Origin: Cytophagales bacterium
GTDB taxonomy: Bacteria; Bacteroidota; Bacteroidia; Cytophagales; Microscillaceae
Reading direction: 5' to 3'
Length of the DNA stretch: 43,518 bases
Assembly (NCBI GenBank): GCA_004293905.1
Contig: RDZE01000041.1
Location: 1 to 43,518, forward strand
Position 1 is the first letter of the stretch; the number at the start of each line of letters is the position of its first letter. The translations under genes and the position numbers were made by a program. Below, piece after piece: positions 8,645 to 17,500 of this stretch. The notes under the pieces were generated by a model. The model searched no databases. It saw only the letters and a program-made list of their open reading frames with translations, and was not told where the DNA came from.

Positions 8645-9070
8645 TTAATTTTCTTCTTTATTATGCTTTGTTTCATTATTAGGATTTATACGTGTTAAAT
8701 GCTCTACTAATTGTCTTAAGTGTTTTACTTCTTCTCTTAAGTTATCAATAAGCATCAAATAGGCATTTCTTTCTTGCGAAAAATCGGGGTGGTGCGTAAT
8801 TTCCTGATAATTTTTATTAGCAACTACATTATTAGCATTGGAGTGAGCATGATTATGAAAATTATATTTATCATCACTCAGACTTGTGATTACTTCCAAT
8901 TCTACTTTTAATACTTGTGCTATTTCTTGCAAACGTACTAAACTTACATTGGTTTCGTTGCGCTCTATTTTGGCATAAGCCGTAGTTGAGATGTTCAACT
9001 CATGCGCCATTGCTTCTTGAGAATAACCTCTTAGGTTACGAAAAAAACGGATTTTTTCCCCTATAGTCAT
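8645..9070 (-). CDS. XRE-family transcriptional regulator
   Basis: A 141-residue protein. Residues about 4-60 form a Cro/CI-type helix-turn-helix: IGEKIRFFRNLRGYSQEAMA, then the recognition helix region STTAYAKIERNETNVSL and a leucine-rich end. A Asn/His-rich linker follows, then a heptad-like helix (about residues 95-125, LIDNLREEVKHLRQLVEHL) that could serve for dimerisation. There is no metal- or ligand-binding domain. It is divergent from the STAS-like genes across a 229-base region containing repeats, so autoregulation or control of those genes is plausible but unproven. Confidence 0.88.
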   Translation of the reverse strand: MTIGEKIRFFRNLRGYSQEAMAHELNISTTAYAKIERNETNVSLVRLQEIAQVLKVELEVITSLSDDKYNFHNHAHSNANNVVANKNYQEITHHPDFSQERNAYLMLIDNLREEVKHLRQLVEHLTRINPNNETKHNKEEN

Positions 9071-9299
9071 GGTAGTGTAGAAAGGTTTTTAGAGTAAAAC
9101 ATTGATAAATGATGTTGAAATATTGACAAGTACTTTTCTTTAGTCAAAGGTAGTCAAATAAAGATAAAACACAATATTAAAAACAAGAGAGTTCTAAAAT
9201 AGAAACCCAGAGAGTTTTTTTAGAAAACAAATTATACATATTTTTGTTTAATTTTTCATCTATGATAATAAAATATTAGTAAAAAAAAATCAACTTTTT
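9071..9299. promoter_or_regulatory. divergent intergenic region with short repeats
   Basis: This AT-rich region lies between the XRE gene and the first plus-strand STAS-like gene. It holds a direct repeat TAGTCAAA at 9141-9148 and 9151-9158 (10-base period, one helical turn) and a 13-base palindrome TTCTAAAATAGAA at 9192-9204. AGAGAGTT occurs twice, 23 bases apart, at 9186 and 9209. No promoter matching the full consensus was found. These are possible operators for the XRE regulator. Confidence 0.3.
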
Positions 9300-9709
9300 A
9301 TGGAATCAATTATTTATCAACACGAAAGAGTTGTTATCCGTGCTATACATACTACTTTATATGTAGAGTGGCTCAATACCAGCGGTTTCTGCTCCATTAC
9401 CTCAAAAATGCAGATGCGAAAGAGCCTTGTCAAATCATTATCAATCAACAATTATTGCGTACTTTCCCCGATGCAGATGTTTATTTTGGCGAAGTATGGC
9501 TTCCCGATTTGCTCGCATTGGGCAGGCAACTCTACTTGGCTTTTGTTTCGCCTACCAATTTTTATGGAGAATTTGGATTAAAAAACAACCTAAAGAAAAA
9601 CTTTCCTGAAGGCAATTTCACCATAGCTGTATGCAAAGATATACTAACCGCCGAAAGGTGGATAAAAGACCAAATTGCACCGATTGCATTAGACATAGAA
9701 AATATATAA
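9300..9709 (+). pseudogene. SpoIIAA/STAS-like small protein, copy 2, frameshifted
   Basis: The frame from the ATG at 9300 encodes MESIIYQHERVVIRAIH and continues to VEW near 9371. It then runs out of family resemblance and stops at 9581. The other frame resumes at 9371 with AQYQRFLLHYLK and continues to a stop at 9709, with the family-like segments VWLPDLLALG, AFVSPTNFYGEF, NFPEGNF and TAERWIKDQ. One extra G in the GG at 9370-9371 would join them into a single protein of about 136 residues, the size of its neighbours. It may be a true one-base deletion or a sequencing error in a short G run. Confidence 0.6.
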
Positions 9710-9799
9710 AACACACAATTTCATCATTTTTCGCATTTTTTATTACTTAACAGTCAAAGGCAAAATTAAATCAATCTTTTACTCTAATTTTCTTTGACC

Positions 9800-10231
9800 A
9801 TGTTACCCAAAAAATTTTCACTTGCTATTACTCATCCTCATTATGAATTTTGGACAGACCCCTCACGCCATAGAATCTATCACAAGGTAATAGGCTCTTG
9901 GAAAGACATCAATGCAGTGGGCAATTATTTGAAAGATGCCCGAAGCGCGTCTATAGCTACAGGTAAAATAGAGAGTGTCATTGTAGACCTTACAGAAATC
10001 AGCATTATGCAAAGTGAAGAATGTATTGCTTTGCAATGCGAGGCGATGGAAGCAGGTCTGAAAGCAGGCATTAAGATAGCGGCTTATGTGGTAAGCAGTG
10101 CTAATGCCAAAACAGACATATTGATAGATAAAAACTACGAAAAGGTAGCTTTTCCTGTCGCGGCAAGATTTCATCAGACGAAAACGGCTGATGACTGGCT
10201 CGACCAATATGTGAAGAAACATTTTCGATAA
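9800..10231 (+). CDS. SpoIIAA/STAS-like small protein, copy 3
   Basis: An ATG at 9800 gives 143 residues. A TTG two codons upstream is a weaker start choice. The protein follows the pattern of its neighbours: an N-terminal strand pair (YHKVIGSWKD), a helix, a central strand VIVDLTEI, a helix (ALQCEAMEAGLKAG), a strand AAYVVSS, and a C-terminal helix ending in ADDWLDQYVK. It is the member that diverges most in the middle. It has no signal peptide and no enzymatic motif. It sits 90 bases after the frameshifted copy, in the same direction, and is followed by a hairpin. The fold class is an inference from pattern; function is unknown. Confidence 0.65.
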   Translation: MLPKKFSLAITHPHYEFWTDPSRHRIYHKVIGSWKDINAVGNYLKDARSASIATGKIESVIVDLTEISIMQSEECIALQCEAMEAGLKAGIKIAAYVVSSANAKTDILIDKNYEKVAFPVAARFHQTKTADDWLDQYVKKHFR

Positions 10232-10241
10232 AAAATATTAT

Positions 10242-10278
10242 ATAGCTTGTTATTAATTGATAATAAGCTATTTTCTTA
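10242..10278 (+). terminator. probable rho-independent terminator
   Basis: An imperfect hairpin (ATAGCTTGTTATTA, a short loop, then TAATAAGCTAT) begins ten bases after the stop at 10231 and is followed by TTTTCTT. It is AU-rich and has a bulge, so strength is uncertain. Confidence 0.45.
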
Positions 10279-10344
10279 CATGCACCTACGATAAAAAAAA
10301 TTTATTGTACATTGCGAAATGTTATATCTATTATTATTGTTATT

Positions 10345-10803
10345 ATGAACACCGACTACAGCCAAATCAGAATAGAGCAAGTAGATGCTTTTACATTCGA
10401 TTTTTATGATGCACTCAATCGTTACTATTTAAAAGTGGAGATAGATGCCCCCACACAATTAATTATTTATACTTGGCATTTGTTTGTTCCCGTAGAAGCA
10501 ATCATCAATACTTATATTGCCGTAGGTAAATTTATCTATGCGCATCAGTTAAAAATCATCAAAGGGGTGAGCGATTTGCAATATTCAGAAGGCAGTTTTG
10601 AGCAGCACAATGATTGGATGAGCCGCGAATATCTTCCTAAATCTATCAAACACGGTTATAAGGCTACTGCTTATGTCAAACCTCAAGATTTTTATACAGC
10701 ATTGGCATTGGAACTTTTTTTGGAGAATAACCCCGAAGGGCATCAGTATAAAATACTCAATACCAAAGAAGAAGCCTTAGAATGGTTGAAAGGCATAGAG
10801 TAG
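10345..10803 (+). CDS. SpoIIAA/STAS-like small protein, copy 4
   Basis: I chose the ATG at 10345 (MNTDYSQIRIEQ); the upstream in-frame TTG would add an unconvincing Ile/Val-rich leader. The product is 152 residues. It carries the family pattern: DWMSREYLPKSIKHG, the strand KATAYVKPQDFY, LFLENNPEGHQ, and the C-terminal EEALEWLKG. These line up closely with copy 2 (VWLPDLLALG, AFVSPTNFYGEF, NLKKNFPEGNF, AERWIKDQ), so copies 2 and 4 look like the nearest relatives. It is cytoplasmic and has no catalytic residues. Function is unknown. Confidence 0.65.
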   Translation: MNTDYSQIRIEQVDAFTFDFYDALNRYYLKVEIDAPTQLIIYTWHLFVPVEAIINTYIAVGKFIYAHQLKIIKGVSDLQYSEGSFEQHNDWMSREYLPKSIKHGYKATAYVKPQDFYTALALELFLENNPEGHQYKILNTKEEALEWLKGIE

Positions 10804-10861
10804 TATAAAAATCTGTATGAATGTAATCTTGCATAAATGCTATTTTTTAGAAAATAGTCCT

Positions 10862-10869
10862 TAATTTTG
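10862..10869 (+). promoter_or_regulatory. candidate -7 promoter element (TAATTTTG)
   Basis: A perfect match to TAnnTTTG lies five bases before the methyltransferase ATG at 10874. No TTG lies at the right upstream distance, and transcription from here would give an almost leaderless message, so it may be fortuitous. Confidence 0.3.
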
Positions 10870-10873
10870 TGGC

Positions 10874-11632
10874 ATGAAAGATTCTTATTTCAAAGAGTAT
10901 TATTACTTAGAGCGTAGGCATTGGTGGTTTCAGGTGCGTAATAAAATCATAGAAGAACGCATAGAACAATTATTGACAACTAAAGATAAGTTGAAAATTT
11001 TGAATGTAGGAGTGGCTACAGGAGCTACTTCGGAAATGCTTTCGCGTTTTGGTGAGGTGATTTCTGTAGAATATGACCAAGCCTGTTATGAATTTACCAA
11101 AGAGTATTTCAAGATGCCTCTTTTGCAGGGGTCTATTTTAGAATTGCCTTTTGGCAATGAGGAATTCGATTTGGTTTGTGCTTTTGATGTGATAGAGCAC
11201 GTAGAAGACGATCAGAAGGCAGTCAGTGAGATGAAAAGAGTTTGTAAATCAACGGGTTATGTGTGTGTAACGGTGCCAGCCTACCAATGGATGTGGAGTC
11301 ATCACGATGTGATAAATCATCATTTCAGACGCTACACCATGCGCAGTCTTCGCAAAGTATTTGACCTTACGGGGCAGGGCAATTTGGTAAGAAACACCTA
11401 TTTCAATACTTTTCTTTTTCCTGCCATTGCAGGTTTTCGTTTGCTTTCAGGGCTTATTCCACAGCGTTTTGTTAGGCGCGGTGCGGGTTCTGATAGCACT
11501 ATTTTTGAGGAAAAAAGTTTTATCAATCGGTTTTTTCATTGGTTTTTTAGCTTAGAACGCCCTTTCCTTCGTTTCAAGATGCGATTCCCTTTTGGGGTGT
11601 CGGCATTTTTGGCTTGGAAGGTGCAGAAATAG
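10874..11632 (+). CDS. class I SAM-dependent methyltransferase
   Basis: A 252-residue protein. It opens with YYLERRHWWFQVRNKII, a leader seen in a group of methyltransferases often found in polysaccharide or lipid loci. Motif I is ILNVGVATGATSEM at residues 42-54, with N-V-G in place of the commoner D-x-G-C-G. Then come VEYDQ (motif II acidic residue), FDLVCAFDVIEHVEDD (motif IV region) and a basic C-terminal half with hydrophobic stretches (NTYFNTFLFPAIAGF), which may contact membrane. The substrate is unknown. It is convergent with the histidine kinase gene, seven bases apart. Confidence 0.85.
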   Translation: MKDSYFKEYYYLERRHWWFQVRNKIIEERIEQLLTTKDKLKILNVGVATGATSEMLSRFGEVISVEYDQACYEFTKEYFKMPLLQGSILELPFGNEEFDLVCAFDVIEHVEDDQKAVSEMKRVCKSTGYVCVTVPAYQWMWSHHDVINHHFRRYTMRSLRKVFDLTGQGNLVRNTYFNTFLFPAIAGFRLLSGLIPQRFVRRGAGSDSTIFEEKSFINRFFHWFFSLERPFLRFKMRFPFGVSAFLAWKVQK

Positions 11633-11639
11633 CTATTTT

Positions 11640-12743
11640 TTACTGTTTTTTAAGTTTAATAGTAAAACAAGAGCCTTCTCCCAAAGTAGATTCTACGTTG
11701 ATGCTTCCGCCTTGGCTTTGCAAAGTTCTTTTAATGGCAGGAAGCCCTATGCCTGTGCCATAATTTCCGAAGCGGTCTTTTTTGCCAAGATTATTGAAAA
11801 GACGGAATATTTTTTCTTGGTTTTTTGCTTCTATCCCTACTCCATTGTCTTTGATAGCCAATTGATAAAATTCAGCATCTTCCGTAAGTGTTATTTCTAT
11901 TTTAATGAGGGGTTTGTCATTGTATTTGATGGCATTTCCTAATAAATTGATGAGTAATTGTTGTAAAATGGCTTGGCTTAAATAAACAATATTATTGGCA
12001 TGGTTGGTAAAACTTATTTGGTGTTCTTTTTTGGGGTCTAAAAGTATAATGATTTGATTTATTAATGTATCTATTTCAATTGGTTCTTTGTCTTTGTTCA
12101 ATATTTCTGTTTGGGTATAGTATTTTAGTACTCTACTGATGAGGTCTATCAAAGCAAAAGAACTATTTTCGATACTTTGCAAGAAGAATGCGCTTTGCTC
12201 GTCTATTTCTCCGAGGTTGTCTTTTAGTAATTGCGTCAGTTGGATAATACTGCCAAGAGGAGATTTTAGGTCGTGCGATATGACGTGTGCAAATTGCTCT
12301 AAATCTTGATTGATGGCTTTCAATTCATTGGCTAATTCTTCTGCTTTTCTCTTTTCTACGAGTAACTCTTTTTCATATATCTGCCTTTGTTTCATTTCGA
12401 AAATGGCTATACTGATATAGCTATTAGGGCATTCGTTAGTATGTTTTTTGGCATTGACGAGTGTGGGAATTTTAATATTTTCTTTGTTAATAAATTCAAA
12501 GCTAATTTCTTCTACATTTCCCTGCATTGCCAAAAGGGGGGCATAGTGTGTTTCGTAGTATATTTTGCTACCGATTGCCAGAAAATCTTGCCAATAGCGT
12601 TGGTGAATGATTTGCTCTGCTGAGTAGCCTATCATTTGGCAAAATTGAGTATTGGCTTGCAGTATTTTTCCTTCCTTATCGCTGAGTATATAGCCACAAG
12701 GCAACTGCTCTAAATATAGGTCTGCTGTTTTGACATTAGTCAT
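11640..12743 (-). CDS. PAS-domain sensor histidine kinase
   Basis: A 367-residue soluble kinase. A PAS domain covers about residues 8-115 (PCGYILSDKEGKILQAN, GSKIYYETHYAPLL). A coiled linker leads to the HisKA region with phosphoacceptor His157 in ISHDLKSPLGS. The HATPase domain has an N box (LINLLGNAIKYND), G1 (DNGVGI), an F box (IFRLFNN) and G2 (GTGIGL). There are no membrane segments and no receiver domain. The PAS segment with KIYYETHYAPLL resembles PAS domains of RsbP-like proteins. The gene start overlaps by eight bases the end of the RsbQ-like hydrolase gene, so the two are co-translated and probably work together. No response regulator lies in the window. Confidence 0.92.
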   Translation of the reverse strand: MTNVKTADLYLEQLPCGYILSDKEGKILQANTQFCQMIGYSAEQIIHQRYWQDFLAIGSKIYYETHYAPLLAMQGNVEEISFEFINKENIKIPTLVNAKKHTNECPNSYISIAIFEMKQRQIYEKELLVEKRKAEELANELKAINQDLEQFAHVISHDLKSPLGSIIQLTQLLKDNLGEIDEQSAFFLQSIENSSFALIDLISRVLKYYTQTEILNKDKEPIEIDTLINQIIILLDPKKEHQISFTNHANNIVYLSQAILQQLLINLLGNAIKYNDKPLIKIEITLTEDAEFYQLAIKDNGVGIEAKNQEKIFRLFNNLGKKDRFGNYGTGIGLPAIKRTLQSQGGSINVESTLGEGSCFTIKLKKQ

Positions 12744-13554
12744 GCGATTTTTGATTTAAAAAATTTTGCATCGCATTGATGGTTTCTTCTGGGTGACTTA
12801 GGTGTGGGCAATGTCCGTTGGCATTGATGATATGCAAGGTAGTAAATGGCAAATGCGTTTCTAAATACCTGCCTACTTCTATGGGGGCTATTACATCTTG
12901 TTGGCATTGGATAACCAAAGAGGGCACTGTCATTTTTGCCAAATCTTGTCTATTATCACCCAAAAAAGTAACCCTTGCAAAGTGTTTGGCTATTTTGGGG
13001 TCATTTTGACAAAAACTATTTTCTAATTCATTGGCAAGTTCGGGGCGTTCAGAGTTGCCCATAATGACAGGGGCAATGGCACTCGACCAGCCTAAATAGT
13101 TGCTATCTAAGTTTTCTAATAAATCATCGATATCTGTCTGTGAAAAACCACCAATATAATTTTCTTTGTTTATATAACAAGGCGATGGAGTAATCATGAG
13201 GACAGATTCGAAATAGTTTGGTTTTTTGATGGCAGCCAATAACCCAATCATACAACTTACGGAGTGGCAAACCAATGTAGTATTGCTGAGTGCTAATGCT
13301 TCGCATATTGCTATGATGTCGTCTGCATGGGCTTGTAAATGGCTGTACTTTTCATAATCATAGGCATTCCAATCCGATTTGCCCGAACCTACAAGGTCTA
13401 TGAGAATGATTTTGAATTGGTCTTGGAATGCAGGGACTACGTGCCGCCACATGTGCTGGTCGCAACCATAACCATGTACGAAAAGCATTGGTTTCTTGCC
13501 CTCGTTATCGTTATGAATTGTGATGTTGTTTTTCAAAAAAATGTCCGTTTTCAT
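12736..13554 (-). CDS. RsbQ-like alpha/beta hydrolase
   Basis: A 272-residue alpha/beta hydrolase very like Bacillus RsbQ in length and motifs. The oxyanion region is FVHGYGCDQHMW. The triad is Ser98 (CHSVSCMIG), Asp220 (QCQQDVIAP) and His248 (NGHCPHLSHP). PSPCYIN, YIGGF, YLGWSSA and DDLLENLDSNYLGW also match RsbQ. RsbQ activates the PAS phosphatase RsbP in energy stress, and plant KAI2/D14 hormone receptors share the fold. Here the gene overlaps a PAS histidine kinase by eight bases. That implies it supplies or hydrolyses a small hydrophobic ligand sensed by that PAS domain (inference). It is cytoplasmic, with no signal peptide. Confidence 0.88.
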   Translation of the reverse strand: MKTDIFLKNNITIHNDNEGKKPMLFVHGYGCDQHMWRHVVPAFQDQFKIILIDLVGSGKSDWNAYDYEKYSHLQAHADDIIAICEALALSNTTLVCHSVSCMIGLLAAIKKPNYFESVLMITPSPCYINKENYIGGFSQTDIDDLLENLDSNYLGWSSAIAPVIMGNSERPELANELENSFCQNDPKIAKHFARVTFLGDNRQDLAKMTVPSLVIQCQQDVIAPIEVGRYLETHLPFTTLHIINANGHCPHLSHPEETINAMQNFLNQKSHD

Positions 13555-13558
13555 TGTT

Positions 13559-13969
13559 TTATTGAATGTTATAGTGAATTTTATTTTTTTTCAGTAGTAC
13601 TAAAAAAGTAGCTCCTTCTGTTGTAATCTGGTAAAAAGTTTCGGGTTGGTCTTCAAAATAAAACCATTTTTCAGAAATGGAAAAGTAAATTGTATAAATG
13701 GGTATTTGTTGTTTGTAGGCTTGTATGTGCCCTTCCGCTATTGCAGTGTTTGACTTGTTTATCGTATTCCGACTGAGGTAATTTTCCCAAGTATTGATAA
13801 AAGCCTTGTCATTGAGGCAAAGCGTATCGTTTGATTTTTTTTTACCCTCTTTATTGTACCAAATTATACACATTTTTTGGGTAGGCACTAATCGCTGCCT
13901 GATGTCGTAGGGGTGGCAGGCAGTCAAATAAGAGAGTCCTATGATATGAAATAGGACGCTGCTTTTCAT
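13559..13969 (-). CDS. small putative lipoprotein
   Basis: A 136-residue protein with a short hydrophobic start ending in the lipobox-like LTAC (Cys18), so probably a lipid-anchored envelope protein. The remainder is basic and aromatic with no recognised domain: MCIIWYNKEGKKK, FINTWENYL, FYFEDQPETFYQI. It overlaps the end of hisH by four bases, and the RsbQ-like gene starts four bases after its stop, so it belongs to the operon. A surface sensor or partner for the signalling genes is conceivable but unsupported. Confidence 0.6.
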   Translation of the reverse strand: MKSSVLFHIIGLSYLTACHPYDIRQRLVPTQKMCIIWYNKEGKKKSNDTLCLNDKAFINTWENYLSRNTINKSNTAIAEGHIQAYKQQIPIYTIYFSISEKWFYFEDQPETFYQITTEGATFLVLLKKNKIHYNIQ

Positions 13970-14559
13970 ATCGTTAAGAAGTTTTGTAAAAGTGTTTCGC
14001 CTGTTTTACTGCTTTTCTCAGGGTGGAACTGCACCGCATAAAAATTATCTTTTTCGATGGCTGCCGAAAAAGGAATATCATATTGGCAGGTAGCACTTGT
14101 ATATTCTTGTTTTGGTACAAAATAGCTATGCACAAAATAAAAATAAGGGTCAGGGTTCAGGTTTCGGAATAGAGGGCTATCAGGATTTGTTTGTAAGGTA
14201 TTCCAACCCATGTGTGGTACTTTGAGATTGCTTTGCGTAGGGTTGAATTTTTTGACAGAGATTGGAAAAATGCCTAATCCTTGTGTATTTTCCTCTTCGG
14301 AATGTTCGCAAAGCAGTTGCATACCTAAACAGATGCCTAAAAAGGGCTGTTTGAGTGTGGGTATGAGTTGGTCTAAATTGTTTTTTTTGAGGTGTTGCAT
14401 GGCAGGCGCAGCATTGCCTACTCCGGGGAAGATGACCTTATCAGCATTTTGTATGGTTTCGGGGTGGTCGCTCAGGATAGGATTGATGCCCAAGCGCGAA
14501 AGTGCATAGATGACCGATTGTGTATTGCCTGCATTGTATTGAATGATGGCGATTTTCAT
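13966..14559 (-). CDS. hisH: imidazole glycerol phosphate synthase, glutaminase subunit
   Basis: A 197-residue class I glutamine amidotransferase of the HisH type. The catalytic triad is intact: Cys77 in GICLGMQLL, His179 and Glu181 in QFHPEKS. The HisH-typical VPHMGWN and FPGVGN segments are present. With HisF it makes imidazole glycerol phosphate and AICAR in histidine synthesis. No other his gene lies in the window. Instead it sits between the giant PAS protein (nine-base gap) and a small lipoprotein (four-base overlap), an unusual setting. Either histidine genes are scattered in this genome or this is an extra copy with another partner. Confidence 0.92.
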   Translation of the reverse strand: MKIAIIQYNAGNTQSVIYALSRLGINPILSDHPETIQNADKVIFPGVGNAAPAMQHLKKNNLDQLIPTLKQPFLGICLGMQLLCEHSEEENTQGLGIFPISVKKFNPTQSNLKVPHMGWNTLQTNPDSPLFRNLNPDPYFYFVHSYFVPKQEYTSATCQYDIPFSAAIEKDNFYAVQFHPEKSSKTGETLLQNFLTI

Positions 14560-14568
14560 GGTACTGTT

Positions 14569-17500
14569 TTAGTTTTGTTTGAGTGTATTATAGGTTTGCT
14601 CTACAATGAAGTGAATGATTTCGTCTAATTCTTTGGCACTTTGTAACAAGTATTCTACATATTGCTCATTAGCAGGTTGGTTGGTTTTAGCATCTTCTGC
14701 TATGAAATTGACCAAACCAATGATATTGGCTAAGGGACGGCGCACCTCATGCGATTGCTGTCGGGCTATTTCTTTGAGTACTTCGTTCTGTTTTCTGATT
14801 CTACTTTCGGCTTCTTTGCGTGCCGTGATGTCGCTTTGCACTGCCATAAAACCTGTTACATGGTCGTTTTTATCTAACATAGGTTGTATTTCGGCATCAA
14901 TCCAATAGACATTGCCATTTTTTCCTTTGTTTTTAACTTCAAATCTCACCGCTTGTTTATTATTCAGTTTTTCATTTACCTCTGCAATAATAGCAGCGTC
15001 AGTTTCTTCGTATTGTAACAAACGCGGTGTTTTTCCAAATACCTCTTTGAGTGTGTAGCCTGTGAGGTTAATAAAAGCATCATTGACCCAAATGATTCTC
15101 TTTTTGGTATCAGAAATGATGACACTATTGGAGGTGCGGCGCGCTACCATAGAAAGTCTATGAAGCTCTTGCTCCATTCGTTTGCGTTCGCTAATATCGC
15201 GCGATGCGGCAATGATGTAGCCTTTGTCATTGATGGTGGTATACCTTACGAATACCTCTACGGGGAAAAGTTTTTTGGTATCTTGGTTGATATTTACGCC
15301 TTCTACCATCACTGCTTCTTCTGCTTTGAGTTGTTTTACGTGCGCTTCCCAAGTTCCTTTTTGGGCAAAAATTTTCTCAAAATCACTTACTTTGTAGTTA
15401 TGTGCATTTTCTTGAGATATGCCCAATCTTTCAGAAGCCACTTTGTTAATGTAAATCAACTGTCCGCTTTCATCAGCTACTTGTATGGCATCGGTAGATT
15501 GGTTGATGAATTTTTCTAATTGCAAGAGTCTTTCATTGGTTTCAAGAATTGTATTTTCGGTTTCTTTCTGTTTGGTAATATCTACCATGATACCTCTGAG
15601 CAGTACGGGTTGTCCATTTTCGGCTACTACGGTTACGAAGTCGCGTAGCCAAATTTCTCTGCCATCTTTAGCAAAAAAGCGGTATTCAAATTCGTGCGCT
15701 TCGAGTTCGGCACTGCATTTTAAACAATAATCTATTGCCCAACTTTGGTCTTCAGGGTGCAAATGCGATATCCAAAAATCGGGTTGATACCATTCTTCTA
15801 TTTCATAGCCTAACAATCTTACGGCTTTTTGGCTTACATAGGTAAACTGGAAGGAAGAAAAATCAAGTTCCCAAACAATACCATCAGTAGAGTCTACGAT
15901 GTCTTGAAAGCGTTTTTGTTCTTTGAGTATATCATTTTCAGCTTTTTTTCTATCCGTAATGTCGATACTTGAGCCTACAATATAAGTATTTTTTCCTTCT
16001 TGGAATACAGGTGTGAGAGTAGTTAGCCAATACTTTTCGCCTGCGGGCAGGTCGAGTTTTTCTTCATAGGTAATAGATTTTTGTTCGGCAATACATCGTT
16101 CATAATTACGGCATACATGTTCTCCTAATACATCTCCGACCAACTCTTGTGGCGTTTTTCCTCTGATGATATCTAAACTAAAACCTGTTAATTTTTGATG
16201 CATGATATTGTTCCTGAGGTAGGAAAAAGTATGAGTAGCACTGTTATAATCTACTAAGAACATTGCATCTTGTGAGCCTTCAAATACTTGTTTGTATTCT
16301 TCTGATAAGTTTTTGATATCTTCTTCAGCTTTTTTTCTTTCGGAAATATCTCTGTTATAAATAGCAATTCCATTGGGCATAGGCACTATTTGATGATAAT
16401 ACCAGCCAGCTCCTGGGTTTCCTTCAGGAATGTAGTATTCTTGTGTAAGAGGTTTTCGGAGTTGGTATACTTGTTTGTATTGTTCAAAATAACCATTGGT
16501 AAGGTTGATAGGAAAAAGCTCACAAATACCAAAACCAATGAGTTGTTCTCTTGTTTTTTGTACTTGTTTAGATGCATTTTCATTAATTTCTTTGATAATG
16601 AAATCAGTAATTTCTCCTTTGTCATTAGTTTTGATTTCTAATAAAAATATGGCTTCGAGGCTGGCTTCGATGGAGGCTCGGAGTAACTCCTCATTTTTGA
16701 TGAGTGCCTCTTGCGATTTTCTTTGCTCTGTAATGTCTTGAACAGTTCCTCTGAGGAGTATGGGTCGTTTTTGTCCATCAAATACTACCTCTCCGATGCC
16801 TATAACGGGTTTGAGTGTTCCATCTTTGCAGATTACGCTGTGTTCATAGACGAACCCTTCTCCTTTCTCTTGGGCATTTTTTACTATGAGGTCGAGTTTT
16901 GCAAGGTCTTCGGGGTATATTTTGCTTCTGTAGGCTTCGTAAAGTTCTTCTTTGGGTATATTTTCTTCTAACTCAAAGATTCTATAATGCTCTTTTGACC
17001 AAATGAGGCTAAAGGTTTGGAGGTCAAACTCCCAACTTCCTATTTTGGCGATACTTTGTGCTTTGTTAAGTCTTTCTTCACTAAGAGAGTGTTCTAAGTT
17101 GAGTCTTTTGAGTTCTTCTATGTTGGCTCTTAGCTCTTCGTCTGCGGCGGCAAGTTCTTGGTTTTTTACTTTGATGGTTTCTTCGGCTTCTTTTCGGGCA
17201 GTGATTTCTTGGTGTGTTCCCGACATAAGCAGGGGTTTGCCATCTTCAGTCCAAGCATAGACTTTGCCCCTGTCGAGTACCCAAACCCAATGCCCATCTT
17301 TGTGTTTCATTCGGGCTTCGAATTCATAGTAATCTATTTCTCCTGCGAAGTGTTTTTGGAGGAGTTCTCCCGAGGCGTTAAGGTCATCGGGGTGACAGTT
17401 ATTAGCCCAAGTATTGATATCAATGGGTTGAAGTTCTTCTAAGGAGTATCCGATGATTTCAGCCCATCGTTCATTGAAAATAGTTTCCCCTGTTTGTATA

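Noticed and set aside
9300..9709. Programmed frameshift in the STAS-like gene
   Set aside because: There is no slippery heptamer at the shift point, and a single missing G explains the frame change more simply.
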